DNA of 64,000 bases from the NCBI RefSeq assembly GCF_014654785.1, contig NZ_BNBD01000001.1:1116001-1180000 (forward strand), read 5' to 3'. A program made the position numbers and the translations under genes. The number at the start of each line of letters is the position of its first letter. The first letter of the stretch is position 1. Shown in pieces: positions 44,701 through 53,522 of the stretch. The stretch comes from Streptomyces mashuensis. Its GTDB lineage: Bacteria > Actinomycetota > Actinomycetes > Streptomycetales > Streptomycetaceae. A model generated the notes under the pieces. That model was not told where the DNA came from. It saw only the letters and a list, made by a program, of their open reading frames with translations, and did no database searches.

Positions 44701-46329
44701 GTGCTGCGCCACCGGCCCCGTCCCCTGACCGGCCTCGCCCGCCGGGCGACCGCCTCCGCCGTCGCCCTCGTCGCGCTCCTGCCCGCCGCCCCCGCCCACG
44801 CGGCGGCCCCGCCCGCCCCGGCCACCCCGCACCTCGATGCCGTCGAGCAGGCGCTGCGCGAGGTCTCGCCCGGCCTGGAGGGCGAGGTGTGGGAGCGCAC
44901 CGCCGGCAACAAGCTCGACGGCACCACCGCCGACCCCTCCGGCTGGCTGCTCCAGACCCCTGGCTGCTGGGGCGACGCCACCTGCGCCGACCGCCCCGGC
45001 ACCCGGCGGCTGCTGGCGAAGACCACGGAGAACATCGCCCGCGCCCGGCACACGGTCGACATATCCACCCTGGCGCCGTTCCCCGACGGCGCGTTCCAGG
45101 ACGCCGTCGCCGAGGGCCTCAAGGCCGCCGTGGCCTCCGGCAACACCCTGCGCGTCCGCGTCCTGGCCGGCGCCGCGCCCGTCTACCACCTCAACGTGCT
45201 GCCCTCGAAGTACCGCGACGACCTCAAGGCCCGCCTCGGCCCCGCCGCCGACCGCATCACCCTCAACGTCGCCTCCGTCACCACCTCGAAGACGGGCATC
45301 TCCTGGAACCACTCCAAGCTCCTCGTCGTGGACGGCGAGACGGCCGTCACCGGCGGCGTCAACGGGTGGAACAGCGACTACGCCGCCACCACCCACCCCG
45401 TCACCGACGTCGACATGGCCCTCCGCGGCCCCGCCGCGAGCTCCGCCGGCCGGTACCTGGACACCCTGTGGACCTGGACCTGCCGCAACAAGAACAACAT
45501 CGCCGACGTCTGGTTCGCCTCCTCCGGCGGCGACTGCATGCCCACCCTGCAGAAGGACGCCCACCCCAGGCCCGCCGCACCCGCCGGCGACGTCCCCGTG
45601 ATCGCCGTGGGCGGCCTCGGCGTCGGCGTCCGCGACAAGGACCCCGCCTCCGCGCACCACCCGCAGCCCGCCACCGCCCCCGACACCCGCTGCGGCATCG
45701 GCCTGCCCGACCGCACCAACGCCGACCGCGACTACGCCACCGTCAACCCCGAGGAGAGCGCCCTGCGCGCCCTCATCGGCAGCGCGCAGCGCCGCGTCGT
45801 CATCTCCCAGCAGGACCTCAACGCCACCTGCCCGCCCGTGGCCCGCTACGACATCCGCCTCTACGACCTGCTCGCCGCCAAGCTGGCCGCCGGCGTGAAG
45901 GTCCGCATCGTCGTCAGCGACCCTGCCAACCGCGGCACGGTGGGCAGCGGCGGCTACTCGCAGATCAAGTCCCTCGCCGAGATCGGTGACACCCTCCGCG
46001 ACCGCCTCACCCGCCTCACCGGCGACCGCGACAAGGCCCGCGCCGCCCTCTGCTCCCACCTCCAGCTCGCCACGTTCCGCAGCTCCGCGAGCCCGCGCTG
46101 GGCCGACGGCCACCCGTACGCCCTCCACCACAAGGTGGTGTCCGTGGACGACGCGGCCTTCTACATCGGCTCGAAGAACCTCTACCCGGCCTGGCTCCAG
46201 GACTTCGGCTACATCGTCGAGGACCCGCGCGCCGCGGCGCAGCTCGACGCCGAACTGCTGACCCCCGAGTGGCAGTACAGCCGCGCCGCCGCCACCGTCG
46301 ACGCCGGCCAGGGCATCTGCACCGCCTGA
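44701..46329 (+). CDS. Secreted phospholipase D-family enzyme
   Basis: The 542-residue precursor has a signal peptide (cleavage near AHA-AAP, residue 35) and two HKD half-sites: [18 protein letters not shown] (H204, K206, D211) and [10 protein letters not shown] (H476, K478, D483), each followed by the G-G/S-x-N element (GGVNGWN, GSKNLY). This is the architecture of Streptomyces PLDs, which hydrolyse or transphosphatidylate phospholipids outside the cell. GTG at 44701 is preferred as start because AAGGA precedes it at good spacing. An in-frame ATG at 44644 would place 19 residues ahead of the signal. Confidence 0.92.
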   Translation: MLRHRPRPLTGLARRATASAVALVALLPAAPAHAAAPPAPATPHLDAVEQALREVSPGLEGEVWERTAGNKLDGTTADPSGWLLQTPGCWGDATCADRPGTRRLLAKTTENIARARHTVDISTLAPFPDGAFQDAVAEGLKAAVASGNTLRVRVLAGAAPVYHLNVLPSKYRDDLKARLGPAADRITLNVASVTTSKTGISWNHSKLLVVDGETAVTGGVNGWNSDYAATTHPVTDVDMALRGPAASSAGRYLDTLWTWTCRNKNNIADVWFASSGGDCMPTLQKDAHPRPAAPAGDVPVIAVGGLGVGVRDKDPASAHHPQPATAPDTRCGIGLPDRTNADRDYATVNPEESALRALIGSAQRRVVISQQDLNATCPPVARYDIRLYDLLAAKLAAGVKVRIVVSDPANRGTVGSGGYSQIKSLAEIGDTLRDRLTRLTGDRDKARAALCSHLQLATFRSSASPRWADGHPYALHHKVVSVDDAAFYIGSKNLYPAWLQDFGYIVEDPRAAAQLDAELLTPEWQYSRAAATVDAGQGICTA

Positions 46330-46527
46330 CCCCTCCGCAGCCCCCGCCCGCCCGTCCGGCCGGTGCGCACCTCCCGTGCGCCGGCCGGACGGGCGTACGA
46401 CTCCCCGGCGTTCGTCCGACGGTATGCCCGTAGGGGTGAACCGGATTTCATCTCGTACGGCCGGTGGTGCGAGCATGCGCTCTCCCGCACCACCCACCCC
46501 GAACACCGAGGGAAGTCTGGAGAGTTC

Positions 46528-47454
46528 ATGGAGTCATGTGGGGGATCCGCGACGCGCCGGTGGGGAACGGCGCTGACCGCCTCGACGGCGGCCGTCGCGG
46601 CCTGCCTGCCGGCCGGGCCCGCCGAGGCCGCCGCCGGCCCGCCGGGCGTCACCGCCCGCGGCGCCTACCTGCTGGACAGCGGCGCCGACCGCGCCCTGTG
46701 GGGCAAGGCGGCCGACGCCCGGCTGCCGATGGCCAGCACCACGAAGATCATGACGGCGGTCGTGGTCCTCGACGAGCACGCCGGTGACCTCGCCCAGCAG
46801 GTCACCGTCAAACAGTCCTACCGCGACTGGGTCGAACGCCGCCAGGCCAGCACCGCCGACCTGCGCACCGGCGACCGGCTCACCGTCCGCCAGCTGCTCT
46901 ACGCACTGATGCTGCCCTCCGGCTGCGACGCCGCCTACGCCCTCGCCGACACCTTCGGCACCGGCGACACCGAGGCCGGGCGCACCGCCTCGTTCGTCGC
47001 CGCGATGAACGACAAGGCCCGCGAACTGGGCCTGCGCGACACGCACTACGACTCGTTCGACGGCAACTCCACCGGCGGCGCCAACTACACCAGCGCCCGC
47101 GACCTGGCCCGCCTGACCCGCCACGCGATGCGCAACGACCTGCTCGTCAACGTGGTGAAGTCGTCCGGCACCCAGCAGAAGGCCGCCAACGTCAACCGCC
47201 TGTACACCTGGTACAACACCAACAAGCTGCTGGGCTCCTACCCCGGCGTCATCGGCGTGAAGACCGGCTCCACCCGGGCCGCCGGGCCCTGCCTGGTCTT
47301 CGCCGCCCGCCGCGACGGCCGCACAGTCGTCGGAGTGCTCCTCAACGACCCGGCGGGCCGCTACCCGGACGCCGCGAAGATGCTCGACTACGCGTACCAC
47401 GTCAGGACGCCGCTGCGGCTGCGGACCCTGCCGCCGGGCGCGCACGAGGACTGA
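46528..47454 (+). CDS. D-alanyl-D-alanine carboxypeptidase (penicillin-binding protein)
   Basis: The 308-residue secreted S11-type enzyme trims the terminal D-Ala of peptidoglycan stems. A signal-like hydrophobic stretch covers residues 13-36. The active-site motifs are S70-T-T-K73 (PMASTTKIM), S131-G-C133 (LPSGCDAAYA) and K245-T-G (IGVKTGST). The second motif has Cys where the family consensus has Asn, a substitution worth noting although the surrounding block is normal. There is no C-terminal amphipathic membrane anchor. It is transcribed alone. Confidence 0.92.
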   Translation: MESCGGSATRRWGTALTASTAAVAACLPAGPAEAAAGPPGVTARGAYLLDSGADRALWGKAADARLPMASTTKIMTAVVVLDEHAGDLAQQVTVKQSYRDWVERRQASTADLRTGDRLTVRQLLYALMLPSGCDAAYALADTFGTGDTEAGRTASFVAAMNDKARELGLRDTHYDSFDGNSTGGANYTSARDLARLTRHAMRNDLLVNVVKSSGTQQKAANVNRLYTWYNTNKLLGSYPGVIGVKTGSTRAAGPCLVFAARRDGRTVVGVLLNDPAGRYPDAAKMLDYAYHVRTPLRLRTLPPGAHED

Positions 47455-47471
47455 CCCGCGCCCACGCCGGC

Positions 47472-47496
47472 CCGGGCCCGTCCCACCCGGGCCCGG
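47472..47496. terminator. G/C-rich hairpin between convergent genes
   Basis: CCGGGCCCG pairs with CGGGCCCGG around a 7-base loop between the carboxypeptidase (stop 47454) and the leftward hydrolase (stop 47515). The flanking bases can extend the stem imperfectly. Confidence 0.55.
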
Positions 47497-47514
47497 CCCG
47501 GCACGGCGTACGGC

Positions 47515-48453
47515 TCAGCGGCCGGCCGACTGCCGCGGCCCGGGCAGCGGGGCACGCGTACGGGCCCCGAAGTGCTCGACCGGCGTGCAGTACTCCAGCC
47601 CGGCCAGGGTCTCCCCGGAGTAGAACCGCAGCAGCAGGTCGACCAGTTGCGCCGGGCACTCCAGGTGCACCAGATGATCGGCGTCCCGGAGGGTGGTGAA
47701 CCGCGCGTCCGGGCACAGGGCCGCCGTCTCCCGGCTCAGCGCCGGGGTGCTGAGCGGGTCGTGCTCACCCGTGGCCACCAGCACCGGGACCCGCACCGGA
47801 GGGCCGTCCGGCACCTTCAGGTTCGCCAGCAGCCGGCGCGAGTTGTTGCAGTACTTCGCCAGGTCGTCCGCCGACATGTCGTACAGGGCCCGGGTCAGGC
47901 ACCGCACCACCGTCGCCCGGCGCGACACCGTCACCCACGGGGAACGGCACATCATGCCGTCCAGCACCCGCTGCACGAACTCCGCCCGCCGGCCCTCCTC
48001 CACCAGCCGGATGCTGTCCTCCACCGACGCCCGCGTCGCGTCCGTCAGCCGCGACGTGGCACCGACCAACGCCACCCGCTCGGCCCGCCCGGGATGCTCC
48101 CGCGCCCACTCGTACGCCACCGCGCTCCCGTACGAGGTGCCCAGCACATTGACCGGCGACGACGTGACCTTGCACAGCAGCTGGTCCAGCGCCTCCGCCA
48201 GGAAACCGAAACCGTAGTGCGCCGGCAGCCCGTCCGCGCCGCCCCAGCCCGGCAGATCGACGGTGATCACGCTGGCCGCCTCCAGACAGCCCTGCTCCAG
48301 CCGCCCCCAGGCGTTCTGGTACTGGAAGGCACCGCCCACGAAGACGATCGGGGCCAGCCTGGCACCGGGCTGGTGCACGACCCGGCCCGTGTAGGCGTAG
48401 CCGTCGAGAGTGAGCGGAATGACCTCTTCGGAAAGTGAGGTGCGGGTCGGCAC
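47515..48453 (-). CDS. Alpha/beta hydrolase, possibly RhlA-like
   Basis: The 312-residue cytosolic protein has the nucleophile elbow VLGTSYGSAVAYEW (Ser107), an acid in ATGEHDPLST, and the late histidine in LRDADHLVHLE. Its opening, with FVGGAFQYQNAWGR and VITVDLPGWGGADGLP, is reminiscent of RhlA, the enzyme joining two 3-hydroxyacyl chains for rhamnolipids. That resemblance is by eye only. It starts with GTG, 69 bases past the acyltransferase gene in a leftward run glycosyltransferase-acyltransferase-hydrolase, which supports a glycolipid role (inference). Confidence 0.85.
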   Translation of the reverse strand: MPTRTSLSEEVIPLTLDGYAYTGRVVHQPGARLAPIVFVGGAFQYQNAWGRLEQGCLEAASVITVDLPGWGGADGLPAHYGFGFLAEALDQLLCKVTSSPVNVLGTSYGSAVAYEWAREHPGRAERVALVGATSRLTDATRASVEDSIRLVEEGRRAEFVQRVLDGMMCRSPWVTVSRRATVVRCLTRALYDMSADDLAKYCNNSRRLLANLKVPDGPPVRVPVLVATGEHDPLSTPALSRETAALCPDARFTTLRDADHLVHLECPAQLVDLLLRFYSGETLAGLEYCTPVEHFGARTRAPLPGPRQSAGR

Positions 48454-48522
48454 GGCCGGTCTCCGATCGTGGGGGAAGGATTCACCAGGGCAACGAGGGC
48501 TAACGAAGGCTGCGGCGGGACG

Positions 48523-49872
48523 TCACTGCGGCGCGGGCCCCGGCCCGGCCCGCAGCGCCGCCACCTCCTGCCGCGCGAGCGCACAGAGACGGGGAGCCAG
48601 GTCCCGGTGCGCGTGATCCGCCGTCACCGCCAGCACCGCACCCCCGTCGTGCAGCACCATCGTCAGCGCCAGCGGGTGCCCCGGGCTGAGCGGCGGCATC
48701 ACCGCCATGTCCGTGCACCGCGCCCCGCCCAGCCACAGCGCCCCGCAGTGCGTCGCCATGCTGCTGCACAGCACCGACGCGTACAGCGGCGAGTCCGCGT
48801 ACCGCCCCAGCAGCGCCGCCACCGCCCCGTACCGCCGGGGCCGCGACGCCACCAGCCGCGCCTGCGCCACGGCACGCGGCCGCAGCCCCGCGCGCCGCGT
48901 GAACTCGTCGACCTCCCGCAGCCGGCGCAGCGGGTCCCCGCCCAGCGGCAGCGGCACCCGCACCGTGGCGTAGTGGTTGCCCAGCAGGTCCGCCTCGCCC
49001 TCCGGCCGGACGTCCACCGGCACCATCGCGCACACCCCCGGCAACGCCAGCCGCCCCGTCAGCCCGGCCGACCGCAGGGCACCCCCGGCCGTCGCCAGGA
49101 ACACCGCGTTGGCCGACGCCCGGCCCGACGGCAGCGCCGCACGCGCCGCGGCCAGCTCCGCCGGCGGCAGCCGCAGCCACGACACCGCCCGCCGCCCGTC
49201 CACCGGCCCGTGGAACGGCAGCACCCGGCCCCGCGGCACCAGGTCCGCCAGCGCCCGCAGCGCCCCCGCCCCGCCCCGCGCCGCCCGCCCGTCGCCGGCC
49301 GGCCCGCGACGCGGCGGCGGCAGCGCGGCCGGACGGTCCAGCAGCGTCCGCAGCAACGCCAGCAACGACATGCCGTCCAGCAGCCCGTGGTGCGCGCGCA
49401 GCAGCAGCGCGAAACCCTCACCGGCCGGCAGCAGATGCAGCTGCCACGGGGGCCGCCCGGCCGGCAGCGGCTGCGCCAGCAGCCGCGCGGCCAGCGCCTG
49501 CGTCGGCACCAGCGGCGCCCCCGGCTCCGCGGCGACCACATGCGCCACCGCGTCGAACTCCCGGTCCATCGCCCAGCCCGGCCACGCCCGCCGGCCCCCG
49601 GCCACCACCGGCACCAGCCGCAGCCGGTCGTGCACCCGCCAGCGCTCCGCGACCCGGCACCGCAGCGCCGCGAGGTCCGGCGGCGGCCCGTCGAACCACG
49701 CCAGCGCCTCGATGGTCATGCACATCGCGCCACTGCTCTCGTGCCGGTGCATCCAGGCGTCCAGCGGCGGCATCGCCACCGGCGCCCCCACGACCACGCC
49801 CGCCACCGGCGCGGCGGCCACCGCCCGCCCCACCACCTGCCGGGCCACCTGCCCCGCCTCCGGCCCCGTCAC
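48523..49872 (-). CDS. WS/DGAT-like acyltransferase (condensation-domain superfamily)
   Basis: The 449-residue protein has the acyltransferase motif HHGLLDG (161-167), set in LLLRAHHGLLDGMSLLALL. It also has MPPLDAWMHRHES at the N-terminus and VCAMVPVDVRPEGEADLLGNHYATV, the typical C-terminal block of wax-ester synthase/diacylglycerol acyltransferases. It would move an acyl group from CoA to an alcohol, perhaps a sugar hydroxyl. A GTG at 49872 overlaps the glycosyltransferase stop (GTGA), so the two are coupled. The open frame extends further upstream only inside that gene. Confidence 0.87.
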   Translation of the reverse strand: MTGPEAGQVARQVVGRAVAAAPVAGVVVGAPVAMPPLDAWMHRHESSGAMCMTIEALAWFDGPPPDLAALRCRVAERWRVHDRLRLVPVVAGGRRAWPGWAMDREFDAVAHVVAAEPGAPLVPTQALAARLLAQPLPAGRPPWQLHLLPAGEGFALLLRAHHGLLDGMSLLALLRTLLDRPAALPPPRRGPAGDGRAARGGAGALRALADLVPRGRVLPFHGPVDGRRAVSWLRLPPAELAAARAALPSGRASANAVFLATAGGALRSAGLTGRLALPGVCAMVPVDVRPEGEADLLGNHYATVRVPLPLGGDPLRRLREVDEFTRRAGLRPRAVAQARLVASRPRRYGAVAALLGRYADSPLYASVLCSSMATHCGALWLGGARCTDMAVMPPLSPGHPLALTMVLHDGGAVLAVTADHAHRDLAPRLCALARQEVAALRAGPGPAPQ

Positions 49873-51110
49873 CACGCCGTCTCCGCCACCGCCCGCACCA
49901 CGGCACCCGCACCGTCCTCCCGGCCCAGCCGCCCGGCCAGCTCGATGGCCCGCCGCACGTACCGCGGATCCGACGTCACCCGGCGCAGCCCCGCCGCCAG
50001 CCGCTCCGGCGTCAGCTCCGCGAACGGCACCGCCCCCGGGCTCACCCCCAGCGCCGCCAGCCGCGCCGCCCACCACGGCTGGTCCGTGAGCACCGGCACC
50101 GGCACCGCCGGCACCCCCGCCCGCAGCCCCGCCGCCGTCGTCCCCGCACCGGCGTGGTGCACCACCGCCGCCACGCGCGGGAACAACCGCCCGTGCGGCA
50201 GCGGGCCCACCGTGATGACGTCGTCGCCCACCACCGACAGGCCGGCCCAGCCCGCCTGCACGATGCCCCGCACACCCGCCAGCCGCAGCGCCTCCGCCGT
50301 CACCTCGGCCAGCCGCCCGGGATCACCCGGCACCATGCTGCCGAACCCCACGAACACCGGCGGCGGACCGCTCGCCAGGAAGTCCGCGACCAGCGGCGGC
50401 GGTTCCCAGCCCGCGCACTCGTGCGGCCACCAGTAGCCCGCCACGTGCAGCCCCGGCCGCCAGTCCGCCGGCCGCGGCACCACCGTCGGGCTGAACCCGT
50501 GCCAGATCGGCCAGCGGCTCCGCTCCCGCTCCGCCCGCAGCCGGCCGCCGCCCCGGTGCGCCAGGCCCAGCCGCGCGTGCAGCTCCCGCAGCGCCGCCCC
50601 GTACAGCGCGTCCATCACGCCGTTGGCCAGCCGCGCCTTCAGCCGGTTCGCCCGGCCCGGCGGCCGCCACGCCGACGTGCACGGCGGGAACGCCATCGTC
50701 GGCACGTCCGGCTGGAGGAACACGCCCATGCTCGGAATCCCGTGATACCGCGTCACCACCCGGCCCAGCGGCGCCGCCAGCGTGGACAGCAGCACCAGGT
50801 CGGCCTTGGTGTCCACCGCCCCCAGCAACCCGTCCACCAGCTCCAGCGCCGCCCGCCGGGTGGCCGCGGCCAGCCCCGCCAGCGCCCCCGGCACCCGCGC
50901 CGCCCCCCGCGACCCGCGGTGCGCGGCCAGCAACTCCTCGAACGGGTCGTCCCCCAGCGAACTCACCCGCAGCCCGCAGCACGACAGCTCCGCGAAGCGC
51001 GCGTGCGCCACGACCTCCACGTCGTGCCCCTCGGCCAGCAGCCGGTGACCGAGACCGGTGTAGGGGGCGACCGAACCCGTCGTACCCGCTGTGATGATCT
51101 GGATGCGCAT
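49869..51110 (-). CDS. GT1/GT28-like UDP-glycosyltransferase
   Basis: The 413-residue GT-B enzyme resembles sterol/lipid glucosyltransferases and RhlB. The N-terminal acceptor domain opens MRIQIITAGTTGSVAPYTGL, and PPVFVGFGSMVPGDPG begins the second Rossmann domain. VVHHAGAGTTAAGLRAGVPAV with TDQPWWAARL near residue 330 is the nucleotide-sugar-binding signature. It has no membrane spans. The sugar and acceptor are unknown. It leads a coupled three-gene leftward run and is divergent from a class V aminotransferase gene. Confidence 0.9.
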   Translation of the reverse strand: MRIQIITAGTTGSVAPYTGLGHRLLAEGHDVEVVAHARFAELSCCGLRVSSLGDDPFEELLAAHRGSRGAARVPGALAGLAAATRRAALELVDGLLGAVDTKADLVLLSTLAAPLGRVVTRYHGIPSMGVFLQPDVPTMAFPPCTSAWRPPGRANRLKARLANGVMDALYGAALRELHARLGLAHRGGGRLRAERERSRWPIWHGFSPTVVPRPADWRPGLHVAGYWWPHECAGWEPPPLVADFLASGPPPVFVGFGSMVPGDPGRLAEVTAEALRLAGVRGIVQAGWAGLSVVGDDVITVGPLPHGRLFPRVAAVVHHAGAGTTAAGLRAGVPAVPVPVLTDQPWWAARLAALGVSPGAVPFAELTPERLAAGLRRVTSDPRYVRRAIELAGRLGREDGAGAVVRAVAETAW

Positions 51111-51280
51111 GCCCGGCCCTTTCACCGCCTGACCGGACAACGACGGCGCACCCGGGCCGGATACGGCCGCACCCCGCGGGACCCGCAGGGCTTGGCGAAG
51201 CGGTGAACAAGATGATGAAGTCGTCCCGGCAGCGACCACCCACATGGACCACCGACACCCCGTCAGGAGACAAGCTCCCC

Positions 51281-52471
51281 ATGGACATCGCCGCGCTCCG
51301 CCGTGGTACCCCCGGCTGCGCCCACCGGACCCACCTCAACAACGCCGGCGCCGCCCTCCTCTCCCACCGGACCCTGAGGACGATGACGGCCCACCTGGAG
51401 CTGGAGGCACGGATCGGCGGCTACGAGGCCGCGAACGAGCGCCTGCCGGAGATCCGGGAGGTGTACGACGCCGTCGCCGCGCTCCTGGGCGGACGCGCCG
51501 ACGAGGTGGCCCTGTTCGACAACGCCACGCACGCCTGGCAGGCCGCGTTCCTCGCCGTGCCGCTCGGGCCCGGCGACCGCATCCTCACCGGCCGTTCCGA
51601 GTACGGCAGCAACCTGCTGGGCTTCGTGCACGCCGCGCGGCGCACCGGTGCCGAGGTCGTCGTCGTCCCCGACGACGAGCACGGGCAGATCGACACCACC
51701 GCGCTCGCCGGGCTCCTCGACGAGCGCACCAAACTCGTCGGCGTCGCCCACGTGCCCACCGACGGCGGCCTCGTCAACCCCGTCGCCGAGGTCGGCCGCC
51801 TCACCCGCCGCGCCGGCGTGCCCTTCCTGCTGGACGCCACCCAGTCCGTCGGGCAGTTCCCCGTCGACGTCGAGGAGACCGGCTGCGACATGCTCGTCGG
51901 CACCGGCCGCAAGTTCCTCCGCGGCCCGCGCGGCATCGGCTTCCTGTGGGTGCGCACCGGCATCCTCGACCGCCTCGACCCGTACGTCTGCGAGACCGCC
52001 TCCGCGCAGTGGGACGGCGGCCTCGGCTTCCGCTGGCGCGACGGTGCGACGCGGTTCGCCACCTGGGAGATGAACTACGCGGCCGTCCTCGGCCTGGGCA
52101 GCGCCGTGCGCCAGGCCCTGGACCTGGGCCAGGACGCCATCGGCGAGCGCGCCCTCGCCCTCGGCACCGCCCTGCGCGAGCGGCTCGACGCCCTGCCCGG
52201 CGTCCGCACGCACGACCGGGGCCTCACCCGGTGCGCCATCGTCACGGCCGAGGTGGAGGGCATGGCCGCCGCCGAGGTGAAGTCCCTGCTCGGCCGGCAG
52301 GGCATCAACGTGACCGTCACCCACGGTGAGGACGGGCCGCGGTTCGACGAGAAGGACCCCGGGTTCCCGTCGCTGGTGCGGTTGTCGCCGCACTACTACA
52401 ACACCGAGGAGGAACTGGACCGCGCGGCGGACGCCCTCGCGGAGCTGGCGCGGCGGGCTCAGCCCAGGTAG
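51281..52471 (+). CDS. Class V aminotransferase (cysteine desulfurase/isopenicillin N epimerase-like)
   Basis: The 396-residue PLP enzyme has HLNNAGAALLSHRTL at the N-terminus, the PLP aspartate in LLDATQSVGQFPVDV, and the Schiff-base lysine in LVGTGRKFLRGPRGIGFLW. VRLSPHYYNTEEELD ends the fold. Similar proteins include ergothioneine C-S lyase EgtE and various racemase-like enzymes, so the reaction is not settled. The ATG at 51281 follows AGGAGACAAG. Divergent from the glycosyltransferase run, it overlaps tail-to-tail by 13 bases with the toxin-like gene. Confidence 0.88.
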   Translation: MDIAALRRGTPGCAHRTHLNNAGAALLSHRTLRTMTAHLELEARIGGYEAANERLPEIREVYDAVAALLGGRADEVALFDNATHAWQAAFLAVPLGPGDRILTGRSEYGSNLLGFVHAARRTGAEVVVVPDDEHGQIDTTALAGLLDERTKLVGVAHVPTDGGLVNPVAEVGRLTRRAGVPFLLDATQSVGQFPVDVEETGCDMLVGTGRKFLRGPRGIGFLWVRTGILDRLDPYVCETASAQWDGGLGFRWRDGATRFATWEMNYAAVLGLGSAVRQALDLGQDAIGERALALGTALRERLDALPGVRTHDRGLTRCAIVTAEVEGMAAAEVKSLLGRQGINVTVTHGEDGPRFDEKDPGFPSLVRLSPHYYNTEEELDRAADALAELARRAQPR

Positions 52472-52701
52472 TCGATCTGGTACAGGTGCAGCGTCCTCGT
52501 CCGGTGGCCCAGGTAGATCACGGCGAACACCTCGTCGAGGACCAGCATCCGCATCATGCCGTCGTCCTCGCCGTACGGCACGGTCGCGCCCAGCGGGTCG
52601 GTGCAGGCCGTGGCGAGGACGTCGCTGAGCTGCTCGCTGACCTCCGGCGGCAGGGAGTCCCAGACGGCCGCCACCGTCGTGTCGTACTTGAGCGCGTACA
52701 C
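52459..52701 (-). CDS. Small RelE/ParE-like protein
   Basis: The 80-residue protein has the compact pattern of the RelE/ParE toxin fold. MYALKYDTTVAAVWDSLPPEV gives the opening strand and helices, followed by DDGMMRMLVLDEVFAVIYLGHRTRTLHLYQI, a beta-sheet ending in the usual strand and turn. Key catalytic Arg/Lys/Tyr residues of RelE cannot be assigned confidently. The GTG start lies 12 bases after the stop of the gene upstream, suggesting a two-gene operon. Toxicity is untested. Confidence 0.7.
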   Translation of the reverse strand: MYALKYDTTVAAVWDSLPPEVSEQLSDVLATACTDPLGATVPYGEDDGMMRMLVLDEVFAVIYLGHRTRTLHLYQIDYLG

Positions 52702-52713
52702 CGGCCCAGCGTG

Positions 52714-53007
52714 TCAGCTCACCGAGGCGCCGCGGGAGCGAACCGCGGCCGCGTCATCCTGCACCTTCTGGGTGATGTCGATCCATTCGCCCGGCACCTG
52801 ACGGCCCGCCTCCTGGGCGGCCGCGGCCTGCCGGCCGCGCTCGACGGACGCGAGCGTGCGCTCGGCGATGTCCTGCCACTTGGCCAGCAGCGCCGGCAGC
52901 TCGCGCGCCGGCGTGCGGCGGAGCTCGCGGACGAAGCGCTGCGCGAGGACGGGGCTGCCCAGGGCGTCGCGGATGCGGTCGGTGCTCCACACCGGTCCGG
53001 TGCTCAT
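52714..53007 (-). CDS. Small helical protein, putative partner of the RelE-like protein
   Basis: The 97-residue product (MSTGPVWSTDRIRDALGSP...) is predicted to be helical, rich in Arg/Glu/Ala, with no known DNA-binding motif that I can name. GGAGGACCC precedes its ATG. Position (first gene, 12-base gap) and size fit an antitoxin, but the assignment rests on context alone. Confidence 0.6.
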   Translation of the reverse strand: MSTGPVWSTDRIRDALGSPVLAQRFVRELRRTPARELPALLAKWQDIAERTLASVERGRQAAAAQEAGRQVPGEWIDITQKVQDDAAAVRSRGASVS

Positions 53008-53126
53008 GGGTCCTCCCCGCGTCGGCGGCCGGGTCGCCCACATTAGCGAACGGTCCCCGGGGCGGGCGGAGAAACGCCGTGGCCCCGCGGACGTACGTCC
53101 GGCCGGGCGTACGGTGGCCGGGCGGC

Positions 53127-53471
53127 TCACGGGACGAAGTTCACGCTGTGGAACCGCCCCACCGCGTAGAAGCCGGTGGGGACGTACGCGGCCGGGCCGC
53201 GGCAGTCCGGCGTGTCGTACAGGTAGGCGCCGCGGTCGGTCTCGTTGCCGACGACGCCGTGGGCGTCGCCCACCGGGTAGCAGCGCCCGTCCACGGGGTC
53301 GGCCAGCTCGTGCGGTACCGCGCCTGCCTGGGTGTGGTATACGAACGTGCCGGCGGCGGCGTGCGCGCCGCCGGGCGAGGCCAGGGCCACCAGCCCGGCG
53401 AGGGCGAGGACGGCGGCGCACCGGGGAGAACACCAAGGACGCGCCTGGGGGCGCGGTCGGGGATGTCGCAC
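53127..53471 (-). CDS. Small secreted protein, peptidase inhibitor I36/crystallin-like
   Basis: The 114-residue precursor has a GTG start, an Arg-rich leader and a hydrophobic core (residues 18-38), with likely cleavage at AHA-AAG. The mature domain, about 75 residues, has two cysteines (GRCYPV, DTPDCRG) and the repeated aromatic/glycine strand pattern VVGNETDRGAYLYDTPDC, seen in beta/gamma-crystallin-like inhibitor I36 proteins of Streptomyces. Function is not proven. It is a single gene. Confidence 0.65.
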   Translation of the reverse strand: MRHPRPRPQARPWCSPRCAAVLALAGLVALASPGGAHAAAGTFVYHTQAGAVPHELADPVDGRCYPVGDAHGVVGNETDRGAYLYDTPDCRGPAAYVPTGFYAVGRFHSVNFVP

Positions 53472-53522
53472 GCCGTGAAGCTATCGGCGGCCCCTACGGC
53501 CGGTCCCGGGCGGCCGGGAGCT

